Shown: piece by piece, positions 27,904-40,220 of the stretch
Layout: every line of letters starts with the position of its first letter
How positions within the stretch are numbered: position 1 is the first letter of the stretch
Notes under the pieces: model-generated
The model's database searches: none
Seen by the model: only the letters and a program-made list of their open reading frames with translations
What the model was told of the DNA's origin: nothing
DNA from: Erythrocercus mccallii
Lineage: Eukaryota; Chordata; Aves; Passeriformes; Dicruridae
DNA: 64,000 bases
Direction: 5' to 3'
Assembly: GCA_013397435.1 (NCBI GenBank)
Contig: VZRG01001711.1
Span: 92,725 to 156,724 of the forward strand
Translations under genes and position numbers: made by a program

Positions 27904-29199
27904 AAATACAGGAGCAGGATCCTGAACCCTGCTCCAGGCAGAGCACCTGATAACACACACAAGCACAGATAGGTGTTATAACGCCAGATCCAGGTTAGGC
28001 TGTTATTCTGATCTCGTCTGTGAAGAGAAATCAAGTTTACTGATTACCAGTGCTCTTTCCTAAACTCTCATATGAGTGGAAAAAGTTCCAATAAAGGTTG
28101 AGGTTGCTGAAAAGGAGGAAATTTCACGTAAGAATTTAAGAGACTGACTCTTGAGCAATTCAAGCCAGTGCAGGTCTAGATCTTGAGGCCCAACAAAGCT
28201 ATAGAGGAACCTCTTTCATGGTAAAACCCAGCAAACCAGCCCTCTGTTCCAGCCCATGGAAAGACACCCACAGAAAAATACAGCTTTGAAGTGACAGCCA
28301 GAAGCTTGGGCTTGGATGAACATTTTATTTACAGCTTTTAGTTCAATTCAGCTACAAGATAAGGTAACACTAACAAAAACAACAGTGCTCAGAACTTACA
28401 AAACAACTTTTATCTGAAATCTCACGATAAGATACAAACAATGTGGGTCAGCTGGTGAGATTTCCCCTAGCAAAGTGCATGGTGCTCCCAGAGGGAGCCC
28501 AGTCCACTGGGACAAAGAGCTGCTCATCTTGGTAACCTCAGCCCACTCCTGCTGAGTGGAGCAGCTCCAGGACCACCCCAAAGCTGGTGGCTTTGCCTGT
28601 GCTTTACAGGCAGGCAAACCAAAGTGCTGCACCCATGTCTGCAAAGAGTATCAATACTGGAGACATACACAAGTCCAAAACATGAACTCTCCTCTTCATC
28701 TGCTCCACCTAAAAGAGATTTCACCCTGGCTAGAAGCTACCTAACAATGTCATTAAGCCAGAAAAGCATCTGAGATGCCTCAGTGGACATTCCTGTACAT
28801 ATGGTGGCACGGGGGTACTCAGAGATCTGAGTACTGCATGCAACAGAGGTTACTGCTTTTTCTGGACATGAATTTTTCATCATCACCCTCCCGGCTTCCC
28901 CCATTCACACATTACTTGGAAACAGCAAAACGATTTGTTGTACTAATAAAATTCAACCACGGGTCACTTGCAAACTAGTTAGTGTGATTTACAGAGCAAT
29001 TTGCTTCCTATATTGATTACAAGGAATTCCATTGAAGGTGTTATCAAATACTTAAAAAACCATAATATCACGTGACACCATTTCTGCTCCCTTGGAAGTG
29101 GACACATCTTCTCACACCAGCCTCCTTGGCTGTCATCTTCCTGTGGTTTTTAGTGTCATTGATCAAACCCCAAATAAGCAGGTTGGCCAGGGCAGCTCA

Positions 29200-29340
29200 C
29201 ATAGATTTCCTGCAGCATATTTTAAGCTGTGATTATTAATATACTGAGCAGTGCTTTGCAGAGATCTTCTCCAATAATCCATTTTAATTTTTAATTGAAC
29301 TAAGAAAAATTAGAAAAGGCATTTAGATGAAATGGGAAGG
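29200..29340. promoter_or_regulatory. Candidate conserved non-coding element near exon 30529-30594
   Basis: AT-rich, non-repetitive block with GTGATTATTAATATACTG, CCAATAATCCATTTTAATTT and TTAATTGAACTAAG. It lies 1.2 kb inside the intron from the ATG-initial exon. Only composition supports it. Confidence 0.27.
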
Positions 29341-30528
29341 CAAGTGCTGTGTCCTTGTGATGAAGGTGACTAAACTTCCCCCAGCCAGCTGCAAAGCGTC
29401 AGAGAACTTGGTGCAGCCTATGCAGAGACCATTGGTATGGTGTTGTGTTTCAATTAGTCATCCTGATTTCGTTGTTCTTGTCCACCACTGTCCTGATTCG
29501 TGATTATCCAGGCACTCTTTGAACACACTGTGTGTCAGGGGCAGTTGAGGGATTTCACCTCCTAGATGACTGTGTGCTTAAAAAACATTACCCATTAACA
29601 GTTTTGTATTGGTATTTTTAAGCAACTTTCCAGAAAGGCTGAATGTGCTTCCGGCGATTCAAGTCTCCTTCAGCCACCCCCATTCAGGTTTGCTGGGGAG
29701 GATCCTGCCCCCCCCTCCCATTTTATCAGCTGTAGCCAGGGAATTTGGGTGCTATGGGAAGTATCATTTCCTGCTGCTTTGGCTGCCTTTGGTAGCCTTT
29801 GTAAAAGGAAAGACATTCTTCTAATTCTTGATATTAACCCATTGGGGATCTCTGAGACAAGAGCCAAAATTGTCAGGAAAGTGTAGGATGCTCCACCTTA
29901 CACCACCCGTCCTTACCAGATTCTCATAGTTTCTAGTCTTCCTTCTTTTTTTCAAAAGTAAAAAATAAGGCAGATGGAACATGGACTTATTTTAATACAT
30001 ATTTGTGTTTGACACATGAACCTACAAGAAATGCCCACCTGTGGCAGGACCACCACAGCATCCTCTGCTGCCAACCACATTCTCAGTGCAGGTAGGAGCA
30101 TGGGCACAATCCCCTCTGGTGTGGAGCCCAGCACTGAAGCCCAGGAATTTAGGATGGCAAGCAGAGAAGCTAGAGGTATTTTAAGCAGATGCAATGCATT
30201 TCTCATAGCTAAGCAGTGCCTCAAAAACTTAGTTAAGAGATATAATAACAGTGTCAAAAATGACCAGAGGTGCTTTTCTATCTCATTGGCAGGGACTGGG
30301 ACAGTTTTGGCACAGAATAAAGTAAAAATATGTCTTGATTTAGTCTTTCTCACAGATAGGCCTTTGCAGATCCTTCCCAGGCAGCACTACTGCAGCTTCC
30401 CTGAGCTCTGCAGGCAATCACAGCGTGAAGCTACTAAGAAAACCAGCAGAAAACTCCTTTCTCCCCACACCCTGGTGAAAACCCGCAGCTGTAGGAAACT
30501 ATCAAATGATGAAAAGTGCAGTTCCTAC

Positions 30529-30594
30529 CTGAACAAGGAGCTCCAGCTTCCTGTCATCAAGAAGGTGCACTTGGCATCTGCGACCCTCTGTCAT
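30529..30594 (-). CDS. FRMD4A: FRMD4A coding exon starting at an ATG (start of FERM domain)
   Basis: This 66-nt minus-strand exon encodes 22 codons beginning MTEGRRCQVHLLDD and ending KLELLVQ. It leads in phase 0 into the exon at 512-606, whose first residues are PKLLAK. The acceptor is a strong pyrimidine tract ending CCTCTCCTCTCTTGCAG, and the first exon base is the A of an ATG. The donor reads CAG then GTAGGA at 30528-30523. In mammalian FRMD4A, as I recall it, this segment follows a short coding exon ending in Met, so the ATG here would be an internal methionine of the long form. If a non-coding first exon is spliced in, it can serve as the start codon. That makes it a natural entry point for alternative promoters. 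The sequence is intact, and identification with exon 512-606 as a pair is strong. Confidence 0.94.
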
Positions 30595-33500
30595 CTGCAA
30601 GAGAGGAGAGGAATGTATGTCAGGGTGCTTGGTGTTACAGCTCAGCACGCGGCTGCTGGCCTCCCCCAGCACGAGTTGGAGGCTTTCATTCGATGTGGTC
30701 CATTTGGTTTGTGTTTACTTATTTCTTTTTAAATTAATCCCCCTTCTTTTGGCACCAGGGTAAAGAAAAGGCTGGAAGGAGAAAAAGAAAAGCCACCCTG
30801 GTAGCTGTCATGGAGCAGTGTCTGGTGCCTGCTGGGCTGCAGCTGCCAGGAGGAGGCTGTTCCAGTGTGCACAATGGGGGCAGGGGGTGATTTGCAGCAC
30901 AGGGGCCCTGATGCTTGCTATTGAAGCCTCCAGCTCTGCAGCTGGCTTGGCTGGCAGAGGAGACATCCGGGCAAGTTTCCCCAAGCCCCTCAACAGCAGA
31001 GATCCAGCCATGCCACAGGTACTGCGGAGCCAGGCTGTGGAGTACAGCCAGGCCGTGTTGATGTTGCTCCCTGGAGTGGCACCAGGTGTTTGTTTGTCTC
31101 TGAATCCTGAAATGGGCTTGTCCTACTTGGAGTATCCTATTTAAGATGTACCACAAGAGCCACTTGTGACATCAGTGTACTGGTCTAAAGGTGCTTCCAT
31201 ACCAGCAGTTTATTTCAACTAACAAATAATATAAATAAAATTATTATGTATACAAGACTTATGAGATTTTCAAGGTCCATAGATTGGGGTCCTAAGAAAT
31301 AAATGAACTGTGTTCTGAGGGAATTCCTCTACACCGTATCAAGCCCTCTCTTGCACAGAGCACCGTGAGTGAGGAGCAGCTTCGCTTTGCAGAGTTACAG
31401 ATCCCAGCTCAGTCCCACAAAGCCCTTCAGAGACAGGCACAATCCCACTATCTGTTAATGGGATATGGGCAGCCTTAAGCCTCTTTGGCTCTTGGAAATC
31501 CCTTTCTCAGCACGACTTAGGCAGCACACAGGCAGCCCTCCAGTGTGGGCTTGCTCTGCAACACTGACGCACACCTGGACCCATGTTGGCACAGACCCAG
31601 CACAGCCCCAAGCTCAGCTTGGTCCCCCGGGGACCCACCACCCCCAGCCAAGGCACCTTCCTGTGCTTTGCATGGGTCTCTAGCTCAATTTAATATTGCT
31701 TGTCATGACGAGTACTAAAGTATCACCAGAAGGGAGCAGAGAGACCACAGGATCCTGGCAGGGGGGATCACAGACTGCTGGAGATGTGAGTGCCACAGCA
31801 TCCGGGGCATTTCTGCCCTCATCCATCACCTCTTCCCACCAGTGCCAGCTGAGCTGAGCCCCTGACACAAAGCTGCCTTGCAGAGAGTGGGAAGTGTTAG
31901 TGCTTAGGGGTTAACTGAGGACAGCTCAGTTGTCTGCTTCTGCTCTTAGGGTTAAGAATCAGCTGCTCCTGTGGCTGATGGGGCTGGATGTTCTGGCATC
32001 CAGGAGAAAGTGGTGGGTGCTCCACCATCAACTTTGCCCATTCAAGAATCCAGACACTGTGTGGCCATTGCCACAGGATCTGCAATCTCAGCCATCTTCA
32101 GCAGCATCACCCTCATCCTGCTGTCTCTCAGCACAGGAACCCATCAGCCTCCTCTGGGTGCTTCTGTCCTCCCTCTTGACAGCTCTGTCCCACATCCATC
32201 TCTCCCTCTCCTGGTACCAGATGGAAGTGAGTCTTACCCAGCCCCTCCCACGAAACAAAGTATTCCAACAAATCTACTGAACCTCAAGGTGGCCATTGAA
32301 GATGCATAGTTTATTATGAGAAAACTTCAGTCAAAATGAGCTTTTCCCTTCAACTCACCCACAATTTACAATTCTGGAAGGCACAATCCTCTGCAATTCA
32401 TGCAGAATTTACCCCTTTTTGTTATTCACATCAACACTCTGAGTATCGTGCACGCCAAATAACATCACTTTCCTTCTCTTCTTCCATCAGCACAACTGGA
32501 GTCCTGGCATTGCAGCCAAAGGAAAGTCTTGTAAAACAAGGCTTCTCATAAACGTCAGCCAGTTACCGCCGTGGCAATAAATTGTCTTACAAGAATTGCC
32601 TCCAGTAAGAAATGCTACGCAAAATACGGCTTCTCCTAAGGTGTATTACTTGGTGAGCAAGATTTCTCACTATTAAACAGCTTTCAGCTCAGTTGTAAAG
32701 CTATGCCAGAGGCTCACAGAAGGGCTTTGCAATGGTTTCTCCTGCTTGGAAGAGTCATGCAGGTCATGTTCACATAGGCATGGGGAACTGCAAGGGTCCT
32801 TCACTGGGCTTCCCCAGCAGATAAAGCTCTGAGTGCCTGAGCTGTGCTTTGACATCTTCCTCATCCTCTTACTGTCACATATCCACTGCATCTCCAATAT
32901 GGGGAATATGCACTGATATTCCAGCTTTAATATGAGCTTACCCAAGGCAAGAGATAAAGCAGTCAGTTCATTGTGGCGATGGCAGGGATGGGAACACAGT
33001 CCTGCTTTCATGTGTTATGCTCCATTGGCTATAACGAAGTTGAAATATGAATAAAAGAAGGTGAAAGGGGGATGAGGGAACATTTTCTGAGATGTCTGAC
33101 TTTGTGCTGTAGCATTTCAGCAAAGTGCTTGCTTCCCATGTGGAAGCTCTCTGTGCTTTTCCAGCCTGGAGTTTCATAACCCCTTAATGCTTTCACTGCT
33201 AAAAGAAATCCCAAATGCAAACAGCTGGGAACATGAATAAATATCTGAATAAAGCAAAGCTCTGAAATGCAGCACATGATGGTTGACTAATTGAAAGGCC
33301 TTTCATGAACATCCCTTGAAGCTCAGCAGGTCCACAGGTTGGAGATCTGCTAGAGCGTTTCTTTCCTCCAGCCACAGGGCTTTTCATTTGCCTTAGAAAT
33401 GAGCAGTGCTTTCCAAGAGAAAGGAAAAGAAGGCAGAGACAGGCCTCCTACTTGATATAAGCTAAAATGCGATGGTCCTGCCCTCCCTCCTTTCTGCTTT

Positions 33501-34008
33501 ATTATTCCACCAGGTGTCTGAAGCCCACATTATGTGCTTTTTTGCATTGTTGGATCAATACAAACTCTGCTAGTTTGTCAGAGCAAGAAACAGGAACATT
33601 TCAAAGCACAGCAAGAAGGCCCTGATTTAGCACAGTCTGTCTGGGTAAAAGATGCTGCCTCTGACGCTGTGCAAATTGGCTGCTCTGCACTCTCTGCGGT
33701 GCCATGCATGGGGCTGTTGCTGGCTCCTGTGAAGACCATCAGGGAACGCTTTCTGCTTCCCCCTGCAATCAGAGAAGGGAAATCAACACCAAAGCCCTAT
33801 GGTATTCAGAGTTTGGATGAAGGGAGACCACAGGGCTCAATTCAGGTTCTCCTTTGCCAAGGCTCTTACCTAGAGAAGGATGGGGAGAACTAAGCTAGGA
33901 GGAACTTGAACTAAGAGGCACAGAGGCATATCTTTTCCTTCACCTTGAAAAAGCAAAATCCCAGCAAAGGAACAAGAAACAATGGTTGAAGAGGAGGGGA
34001 TAGAAGAC

Positions 34009-34053
34009 TATCTGACAGAAGGGTATCTGATAGAAGGGTATCTGACAGAAGAG
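34009..34053. repeat. Three tandem copies of a 15-bp unit (TATCTGACAGAAGGG)
   Basis: Copies at 34009-34023, 34024-34038 and 34039-34053 are nearly identical; copy two has GATAG for GACAG and copy three ends AGAG. It is a young local minisatellite in otherwise unique sequence. Confidence 0.92.
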
Positions 34054-35399
34054 GAGGACACTTGATATGGCAGGGAAATAGAAGACCTCAGTTCTGATCA
34101 AGTACTGGTTTTCACAGTGAGCTCAGTCAGATTTCCTGTACAAACACAATCCCCCACTTTCCTTCTGGAGGGCAAGATCCCTCTTTCCTAACTCCAGAAA
34201 TTAAAAAAATAAGTTCAGCCTAACAGCTGAGATGCCCTTGATACTCAAACCAGAGAGAACACAAACATTTCAAGTGAGGTGAGACAGCTCCTGGTTGAGT
34301 TCCATGGCTGTTCCTGCTGCTCACTCAGCTGCAGCTCTGCCAGGATGCTGTATCCACACCAATCCCTCAGATTCCTAAAGCTTCTCAAGACATATGAAGA
34401 GATGGGACTGTGTTACACACTCCTGTGTGCTAACAGTTCACCCATATGGCAGTGAGCTGCATGTGCTGGGTGTGAATATGGGCCACGAGCATCTCATGAG
34501 CCAGACTTAACACAAGCTCAGATGGAAATTTTGCGCCAAAATGCAGGACACATTTTTTCCCCCCAAAAACAGCTCAGTAAGTCACATTTTTTTCTGAAAA
34601 TCTGCCACTTCTTTTAGTGCCTGTGCATGCAGCATGACCCCCCCAAGTGCTTGAAGAACTGAGCATGAGTGCTTTTAAAAAGCTCTGTCATTAATATGCA
34701 TGAGTATGTAAAGGGATAATATATCTTCAATACCCAAACATAGATACTGCTTGTAAGGCACATGAAGACCTGAAGCAATGTGTTTGTGTGGCTGAAGAGC
34801 TGGAGTAGTCTGCAGGAGGGCTGATTGTACACAGGGCATGCATTCTTTCTCTGCTCCTTGGCTTCTGCACCTTGAGGATGGAAATACTGATCCTGACCTT
34901 TGCAAAACATTTTGAGGTCCATCAGTGACTGCAAGTCCTGACGTATAAGTTTGTTTACTCTAATACAGAGATGCTACAGAAAGGAAATATGTCTTGTGGT
35001 TACTCATGGGATCTTCTGAATCACAGCTTTTTTTCTCAAGGAAAGGACATTTTAGTTACCTTTATCACAAGATTTTAAATCTCCTTTGGAGGCTTCTACC
35101 CAAATATTTACACAACGTTTTTCCTAGGGAAGGCAGGCTGGCGGTTGTTTTCCTTTGTGCCATGAAGTGCTCTGATGACTGCCCTCCTCTCTATTCATCT
35201 TCACTGTAACTCAAACATTGTCTCGGAGAATCCCATGAACTGTCTGTGACACAGCCCCAAAACCTTCACAATGCTCAGCTAATCCCTGTACACCCAACAC
35301 TTTGTCACTAAATTATCACAACTGCCCACAGATCTGCTCCATCCAACACAAACAGCCAAGGCGACAGGAGGAAATGGCTCCAAAGAGAACCTTTCCCTT

Positions 35400-35645
35400 T
35401 CAAAATGAAAAAAGCCTCCCGGTGAAAGTGCCGTCACACTAAATAACTCAAAGGCACCAAATGCAAATGCTATTTACAATGTCAGTTCTATAAATATCTG
35501 TGGCACATTTCATTAGTCAGTGACTGCAGAAATAAGGAAGAATACAGCATTTTCTTCCTTGAATCACATCAGAAATTATAATTGGAGGAGAATCTTTCCT
35601 AAACGTTCACTGCCTGTACAGGAGGCAATTACTGTGCTGAATCCA
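35400..35645. promoter_or_regulatory. Candidate conserved non-coding element with octamer motif
   Basis: This carries a perfect POU octamer ATGCAAAT at 35461-35468 and a TATAAATATCTG run. Further motifs are CATTTCATTAGTCAGTGAC and GAAATTATAATTGG. It is flanked by unique sequence and no repeat is recognised. It would be intronic or 5' to FRMD4A. Confidence 0.32.
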
Positions 35646-36233
35646 CAAAAATCTGTGTCAGTCTGTCCACTGTTTGGACAGAGCTGCTGAAAGGAGATAG
35701 GGAGAGATGACAGCCCACTGATTACAGTAAACTCTTAGATTAAACATCCTGCTCCCACTTGACCACATCTTACCGCCTTCTCATCCTGGCAACTCCTAAG
35801 CTTGTCAAGAGAGGGAGGGAGGAAAAGCAGTGTGTTTTTGATGTCTGCACAGCTCTATGCATGTGGCAGCACTTCACTTTGCTGAACTGAGGTCAGTCTG
35901 GCAAACAGCTCCTGTCGCTCTGACCAGCACTGCCTCTTCATGTGCCTGCATCCATCTGCCATCTCCCATCCTACACTCACACTTCAAGGCCCTGGAGGAA
36001 AGGACTATCTATCTTTTTATGCCATGCGTTTGCAGAGCATCCTCCCCATTGCTGGTTTGCATCTGTGCCTAATAAATGCTACTGATGGTGGCTGGGATGA
36101 GGATGGCTGTGAGATAGTGTGCAAAGAGTTGAGCCACATCAAGGTGACCCTTGATGGGGACCTGGGAGAGGAGACATGAGGAGGAGGAGGAGCACTGGCT
36201 GGGCTCTGCCCTTAGGCTTGCTTGTTTTTGCAG

Positions 36234-36425
36234 TCATAGAATCACAGAATCATTAAGGCTGGGAAGACTTCAAGAACACCAAGCCCAGCCTTCAACCAAA
36301 CACCACCAGGACCACTAAACCATATTGTGGAGTGACATATCTACTCGTTTTTCAAACACTTCCAGGGATGGTAACTCCACTTCCCTGGAAAACCTGTTCC
36401 AATGCCTAAATCTGGTCCTTTAGGT
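36234..36425 (-). mobile_element. CR1 LINE 3' fragment
   Basis: This begins on the plus strand with TCATAGAATCACAGAATCAT, the reverse complement of the CR1 octamer tail. It continues through segments like AAGCCCAGCCTTCAACCAA and CTTCCAGGGATGGTAACTCC. The orientation is minus, the same as FRMD4A. It is 5'-truncated with scattered substitutions and belongs to a different subfamily from the copy 500 bp away. Confidence 0.92.
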
Positions 36426-36940
36426 GTGACTCAACAGGAAAAATGCCTAATGAAGAGGAAGACAGCTGTTGGTGCCAATCTGTTTTGAACTGTTGGTTCA
36501 TCTGTCCCAGGCTTGGGGCTTGCCTACTGCCCAGCACTGGTGAGCACATCACCATGGTCTGCAGCTCTGCTCATGCCATCCTCTGGCCCAAGCTCAAAGC
36601 TCTCACACATTCTCACTTCCCTGCTCTTCCTTTTCACTAAGATGGGTAATATCTGAGACATCTGTGCCTCAGTGGCTTGAAGTTCTGAGGATGTGAGACA
36701 GTCAGGAGAAACTGTTGTTCCTCAATACAGTCTTCATCTCCACAATTTATTTCCATAATTCTTTCCTAGATGAATGGTGAATAGTTTATGTTATTGTTTT
36801 TTTTTAAAGAGGCAGAAAAATTATTTTAATTTGGCCCACTACTCCTGGCTTGTAAGCAGAGGTCCGTATACCCTGTCCTGTCTGCCAAGGTCAGCAAGGC
36901 AGTTCAGATCAGAAGCTGAGCTTTCTGAAATAAGCTGTAC

Positions 36941-37075
36941 AGAATCATAGAATGGTTTGGGTTGGAAGGGACCTTAAGGACCATCTAGTTCCAGCCCTTG
37001 TGCCACAGGGAGGGATGCCACCCACGAGATCATGCTGCTCAGAGCCCCATCCAACCTGGCCTTGACAGTTCCAGG
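36941..37075 (-). mobile_element. CR1 LINE 3' fragment (short)
   Basis: Plus-strand text AGAATCATAGAATGGTTTGG followed by GTTGGAAGGGACCTTAAGG is the reverse complement of the commonest avian CR1 3' end. It runs to CCATCCAACCTGGCCTTGA and then stops. The copy is 5'-truncated, only about 135 bp long, and comparatively little diverged. Confidence 0.93.
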
Positions 37076-38315
37076 AATCAGGTATGAAGAACTAGGAACC
37101 CATTAGCCAACACTTTTTCATTTGAATTTGTTCATGTTATTATTTCTTATGGCAAAGGCTATTTGGTACTCTGGAGCAGGAGAGGTTAGCTGTATTTTTT
37201 TCCCTGGGTAGGGTATCCCAGCTGTATTCTCAGGCATTTGTCACCTTCTAGCGGTACTTTGCTAAGAAAACCAAGATGTTGCATATTCAAATAAACAGGA
37301 ACAACCATTTAAGTATTCAATTTTAAGGGAACTTGGTGGCAAATGGAGTTTTGAAGCTGAGGAGAAAGGCCACAGAAATATGCTGTAGATATGGACGATG
37401 GTGATATGAAGAGAAGTAGCCAATGGCTGATGCATAACCAGACTTCACCTTTTAAAGCAGTGTGGGTTTCCCTGTTATAGAAGTGCTTTGAGGCTCTGTG
37501 AAATATTTGCACAGTCCACAGCAGGATTGACTGGCCAGAAAACAGAAGCTGACAATGATGCAGCACCTCCCACAGACTTGATAGGACCAGAGGAATGTAT
37601 CGCGTGCGAGGCCTTTGGCTTTCCCTGAGAGCTTCTTTATCCCACTCCTTGAAAAATTAATGTCCTTTCCAATGGATTAGTGAACGGAGGCAGAATTGTC
37701 AAAAGCATGGTTACAGATATAGATCTTAAAGTCCTCTCCTATCCCACATGAAGGGAGTGGTGCTTGGGGGATGACATGGGGGATCTGCACAGGGATGTGT
37801 TTAAAAAGGATTGCATCAAATGATGCAACCATTTCTGCTCATTTGTCAGGAGAGAAGAGAACAGTTTCAGTGATTAGAAAGCAAGAGTCCTCCTTGAGAA
37901 GGGAGGTGGGATGGTGTCAGCCCTGGTGTCACCCTGTCGGAAGTGCCACTGGAATGGATGGCGCGACCCAGCCATTGTGTGGATGTCGACAGGGAGCAAT
38001 GGGACAAAAACTAAGGCAAGCTACAGACTGAGTGACCTGGTGACTTCCCTGTTTTGTCTTAGGAGCTGACAAAAGAATTCCTGGCCTGCCCAGAGGCTCC
38101 TTGCTTCCTCCCCACAGTGCTTTCCAGCCTCGCTCAGGCTCGGCATCACCTTGGGACATCTGCACAGGTTATTTTTCATGCTTCCCCTAAACAGCGCTCA
38201 GCAAAAATGCTCTGATTCAGCAAAGCCCATAGCTGTGTCCATAAATCCCCTTTATTTCAGTGTGACATAAGCAAGTGTTTAAGTGGCTTACTGTATCAGG
38301 GCTGAAATGAAAAAC

Positions 38316-38520
38316 CGTCTCCTACGGTCCTTAAGTCCATTTACAACATCAAGCAGTAACTCTCAGGCGAACTTTAAAGCCGGGAACGCCGTGTCTTAAC
38401 CTCAAAACACTTGGTAGTTGAGCCGTGGAGTCAGAAGGAAATCTAATTCCAACACCACGTTTTAAACCGGGCAGGGCATCACCCGGCAGATGCCTAAATT
38501 ACTGCTCTGAGCGCGGCCGG
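38316..38520. promoter_or_regulatory. Isolated CpG-dense patch
   Basis: I count 13 CpGs in about 205 bp (including GAGCGCGGCCGGCC at the right end), whereas neighbouring kilobases have very few. It is too short for a classic CpG island but suggests a region protected from methylation, such as an enhancer or minor promoter. No exon is recognised. Confidence 0.4.
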
Positions 38521-40189
38521 CCTCAATGGCCTGATTTCAGTTATATCCTGAGATAAGAAAGTCCTTTCCTGGACAGACCAGCTTCCTCACTAGAATGGAG
38601 GCTGTGCTGGTTTAGGTCACGTATTGTTTTCTTTCTTGAAAATAATACAGATCTAAATCTTTTCAAATACAAAGGGAAGCAGAAATTCTTTCGCCCTCCC
38701 TGCCTTCTGATGTTGAGGCAGGAGGAGAGGGAATTCCCAATGCAGATTTTTACTATGTTTGACTCCTTCGCCCCGTAACTCTTTCCCTTCCCTTTCTTGT
38801 CAAGGAAATAAACCATTTGCCAGTTTAAAAATATACCAGCTTCCAAGAATTATCCCCACTATTTACAGGGCAGGAGTGGAGAGTGTAGGAGCTTTGATAT
38901 GGTTGGTCAGAACATCCTCGGAGCTCTGGAGCTGAGGCTGACCACAGGGAGGTTACACAGTCTTCAGTATTATTTACTATTTTTAGTCTAGAGTATTCAG
39001 TGGTCACAGATGTCCTAAACCTTACAGATCTGAAACCCTTTCTGCATACAGCAGAAGTGTGTTTTGATAAACTTTGACTGAGCTGGTCAGGTGGTTCAAC
39101 ATGGTCACCTGCTTTGGGCCAGCTTTTTTAGATCAACAACATGCCAGAGCTGTTAAAATTTTGCCTCAAATTTGGATCTTGTAGCTGCCTCCTCCACTTT
39201 TCCTTGGGAAGCCCATGTTGTTCCTACAGCCTTTCTGCATGTGCAGCAGAAACTGAAACCACTTGATCCATATGAAACCACTACAGCCAAAGGGTTGCAT
39301 CCTATGGAAAGTGGAAGGAGAATGGCAAGGGCAGCCCGCAGCCTCAGCTCACCTTAAGATCTTGAGACTATTCATCCAGACTATGCTATTCCTCTGCATG
39401 CCAAAGTAATGCCCAAAACCTGAAAAACTGCCACTATCAAAAGAAAAAAACCAGTGCAAAAAATAGTTCCCCTCACAGCTCTGTTAATAAGACAACAGGT
39501 AGACAATCTTCCTTGCTGCCAACTTCACAATTAACACCCAAAATAACTTGCCCTGTACATAAACTTTTCCTGATCCAACTCAGCTCAGCCAAACTCTGTG
39601 AACATCTTTATTTGGTGAGCTTTTCTTTTTTATTTCCCCCAGGGTAAACTTATTTTCTGGATAATAATCCCTCTAAGGCAAGTTCTGCAGTTTCATCCCA
39701 TGTTTGCACATTGCATATGAGAGCTGTGATCCATCATTGCCAGTCCCTAATGCAGCCCAAAGAAATAAATATCAGCAGCAGAGCTAAAATGGGAGGCCCA
39801 GAGGGAAAGAGGATAAAGGATCTCTGGTGTCTAAGCACAGGGACAAGCAGAGTGGTCCTGGAACAGGTGCTTCACCAGCTTTTGAGCATAGCTGTGCTTC
39901 AAAAAAACCAAGACATGCCTTGGAAGGGTCTTGCTCACCCTGGAAGACCTCTGCATTCACTCTGTTTGCTATGCCCAAAGAATACAGCACAATCTAAGGG
40001 AAAATGATGTAAATTATCTGCAAGGGAAATCCTTTACCAATGAGGGACTTTGAAGCCTTTTAGAAGTCACATCAAGTTCTTTGCAGGGACTCCTGGTCAC
40101 GTTCTGGTTCATTCCCTACTATAATCTACAGCAAGCACTGTGAGTCATCATAAGATAATGACCATATGGCAATAAAGTACATGGCAATA

Positions 40190-40220
40190 GATTATTATAA
40201 TAATAATTATTATTATTTTT
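40190..40220. repeat. ATT/AAT inverted trinucleotide tract
   Basis: TAATAATAAT is followed by TATTATTATT, forming a self-complementary AT-rich hairpin-capable tract of about 28 bp. Confidence 0.85.

Larger units (their letters stand above)
607..30528 (-). other. FRMD4A: FRMD4A intron between the two FERM exons (29,922 nt)
   Basis: The ends are GT (30528-30527) and AG (608-607) on the minus strand, and the flanking exons join in phase 0. I see no further exon in it. Contents listed separately: two CR1 fragments in plus orientation (6285-6700 and 27551-27903), a perfect pentanucleotide microsatellite (14221-14270), and several AT-rich, homeodomain-motif-rich blocks that look like enhancers (around 3895, 11820, 15400, 17330, 22040 and 29200). 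A GC-rich but not CpG-rich stretch lies near 16880-17060. Stretches not named, such as 607-3890, 7000-11800, 17800-22000 and 22400-27500, contain only unique-looking non-coding sequence. Reading frames of 190-220 codons here (for example 19620-20279 and 4958-5569) show no recognisable protein. Confidence 0.9.

Noticed and set aside
30016..30732. 238-codon plus-strand frame overlapping the FRMD4A ATG exon
   Set aside because: It lies antisense to a real exon, has no recognisable domain, and its length fits chance in 64 kb of six-frame sequence.
33870..33870. Strong minus-strand donor-like sites at 33869, 39352, 48859, 49510 and 62567
   Set aside because: Each matches the donor consensus, but none is paired with a recognisable coding frame or a convincing upstream acceptor at exon distance. 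Such matches are expected by chance in 33 kb.
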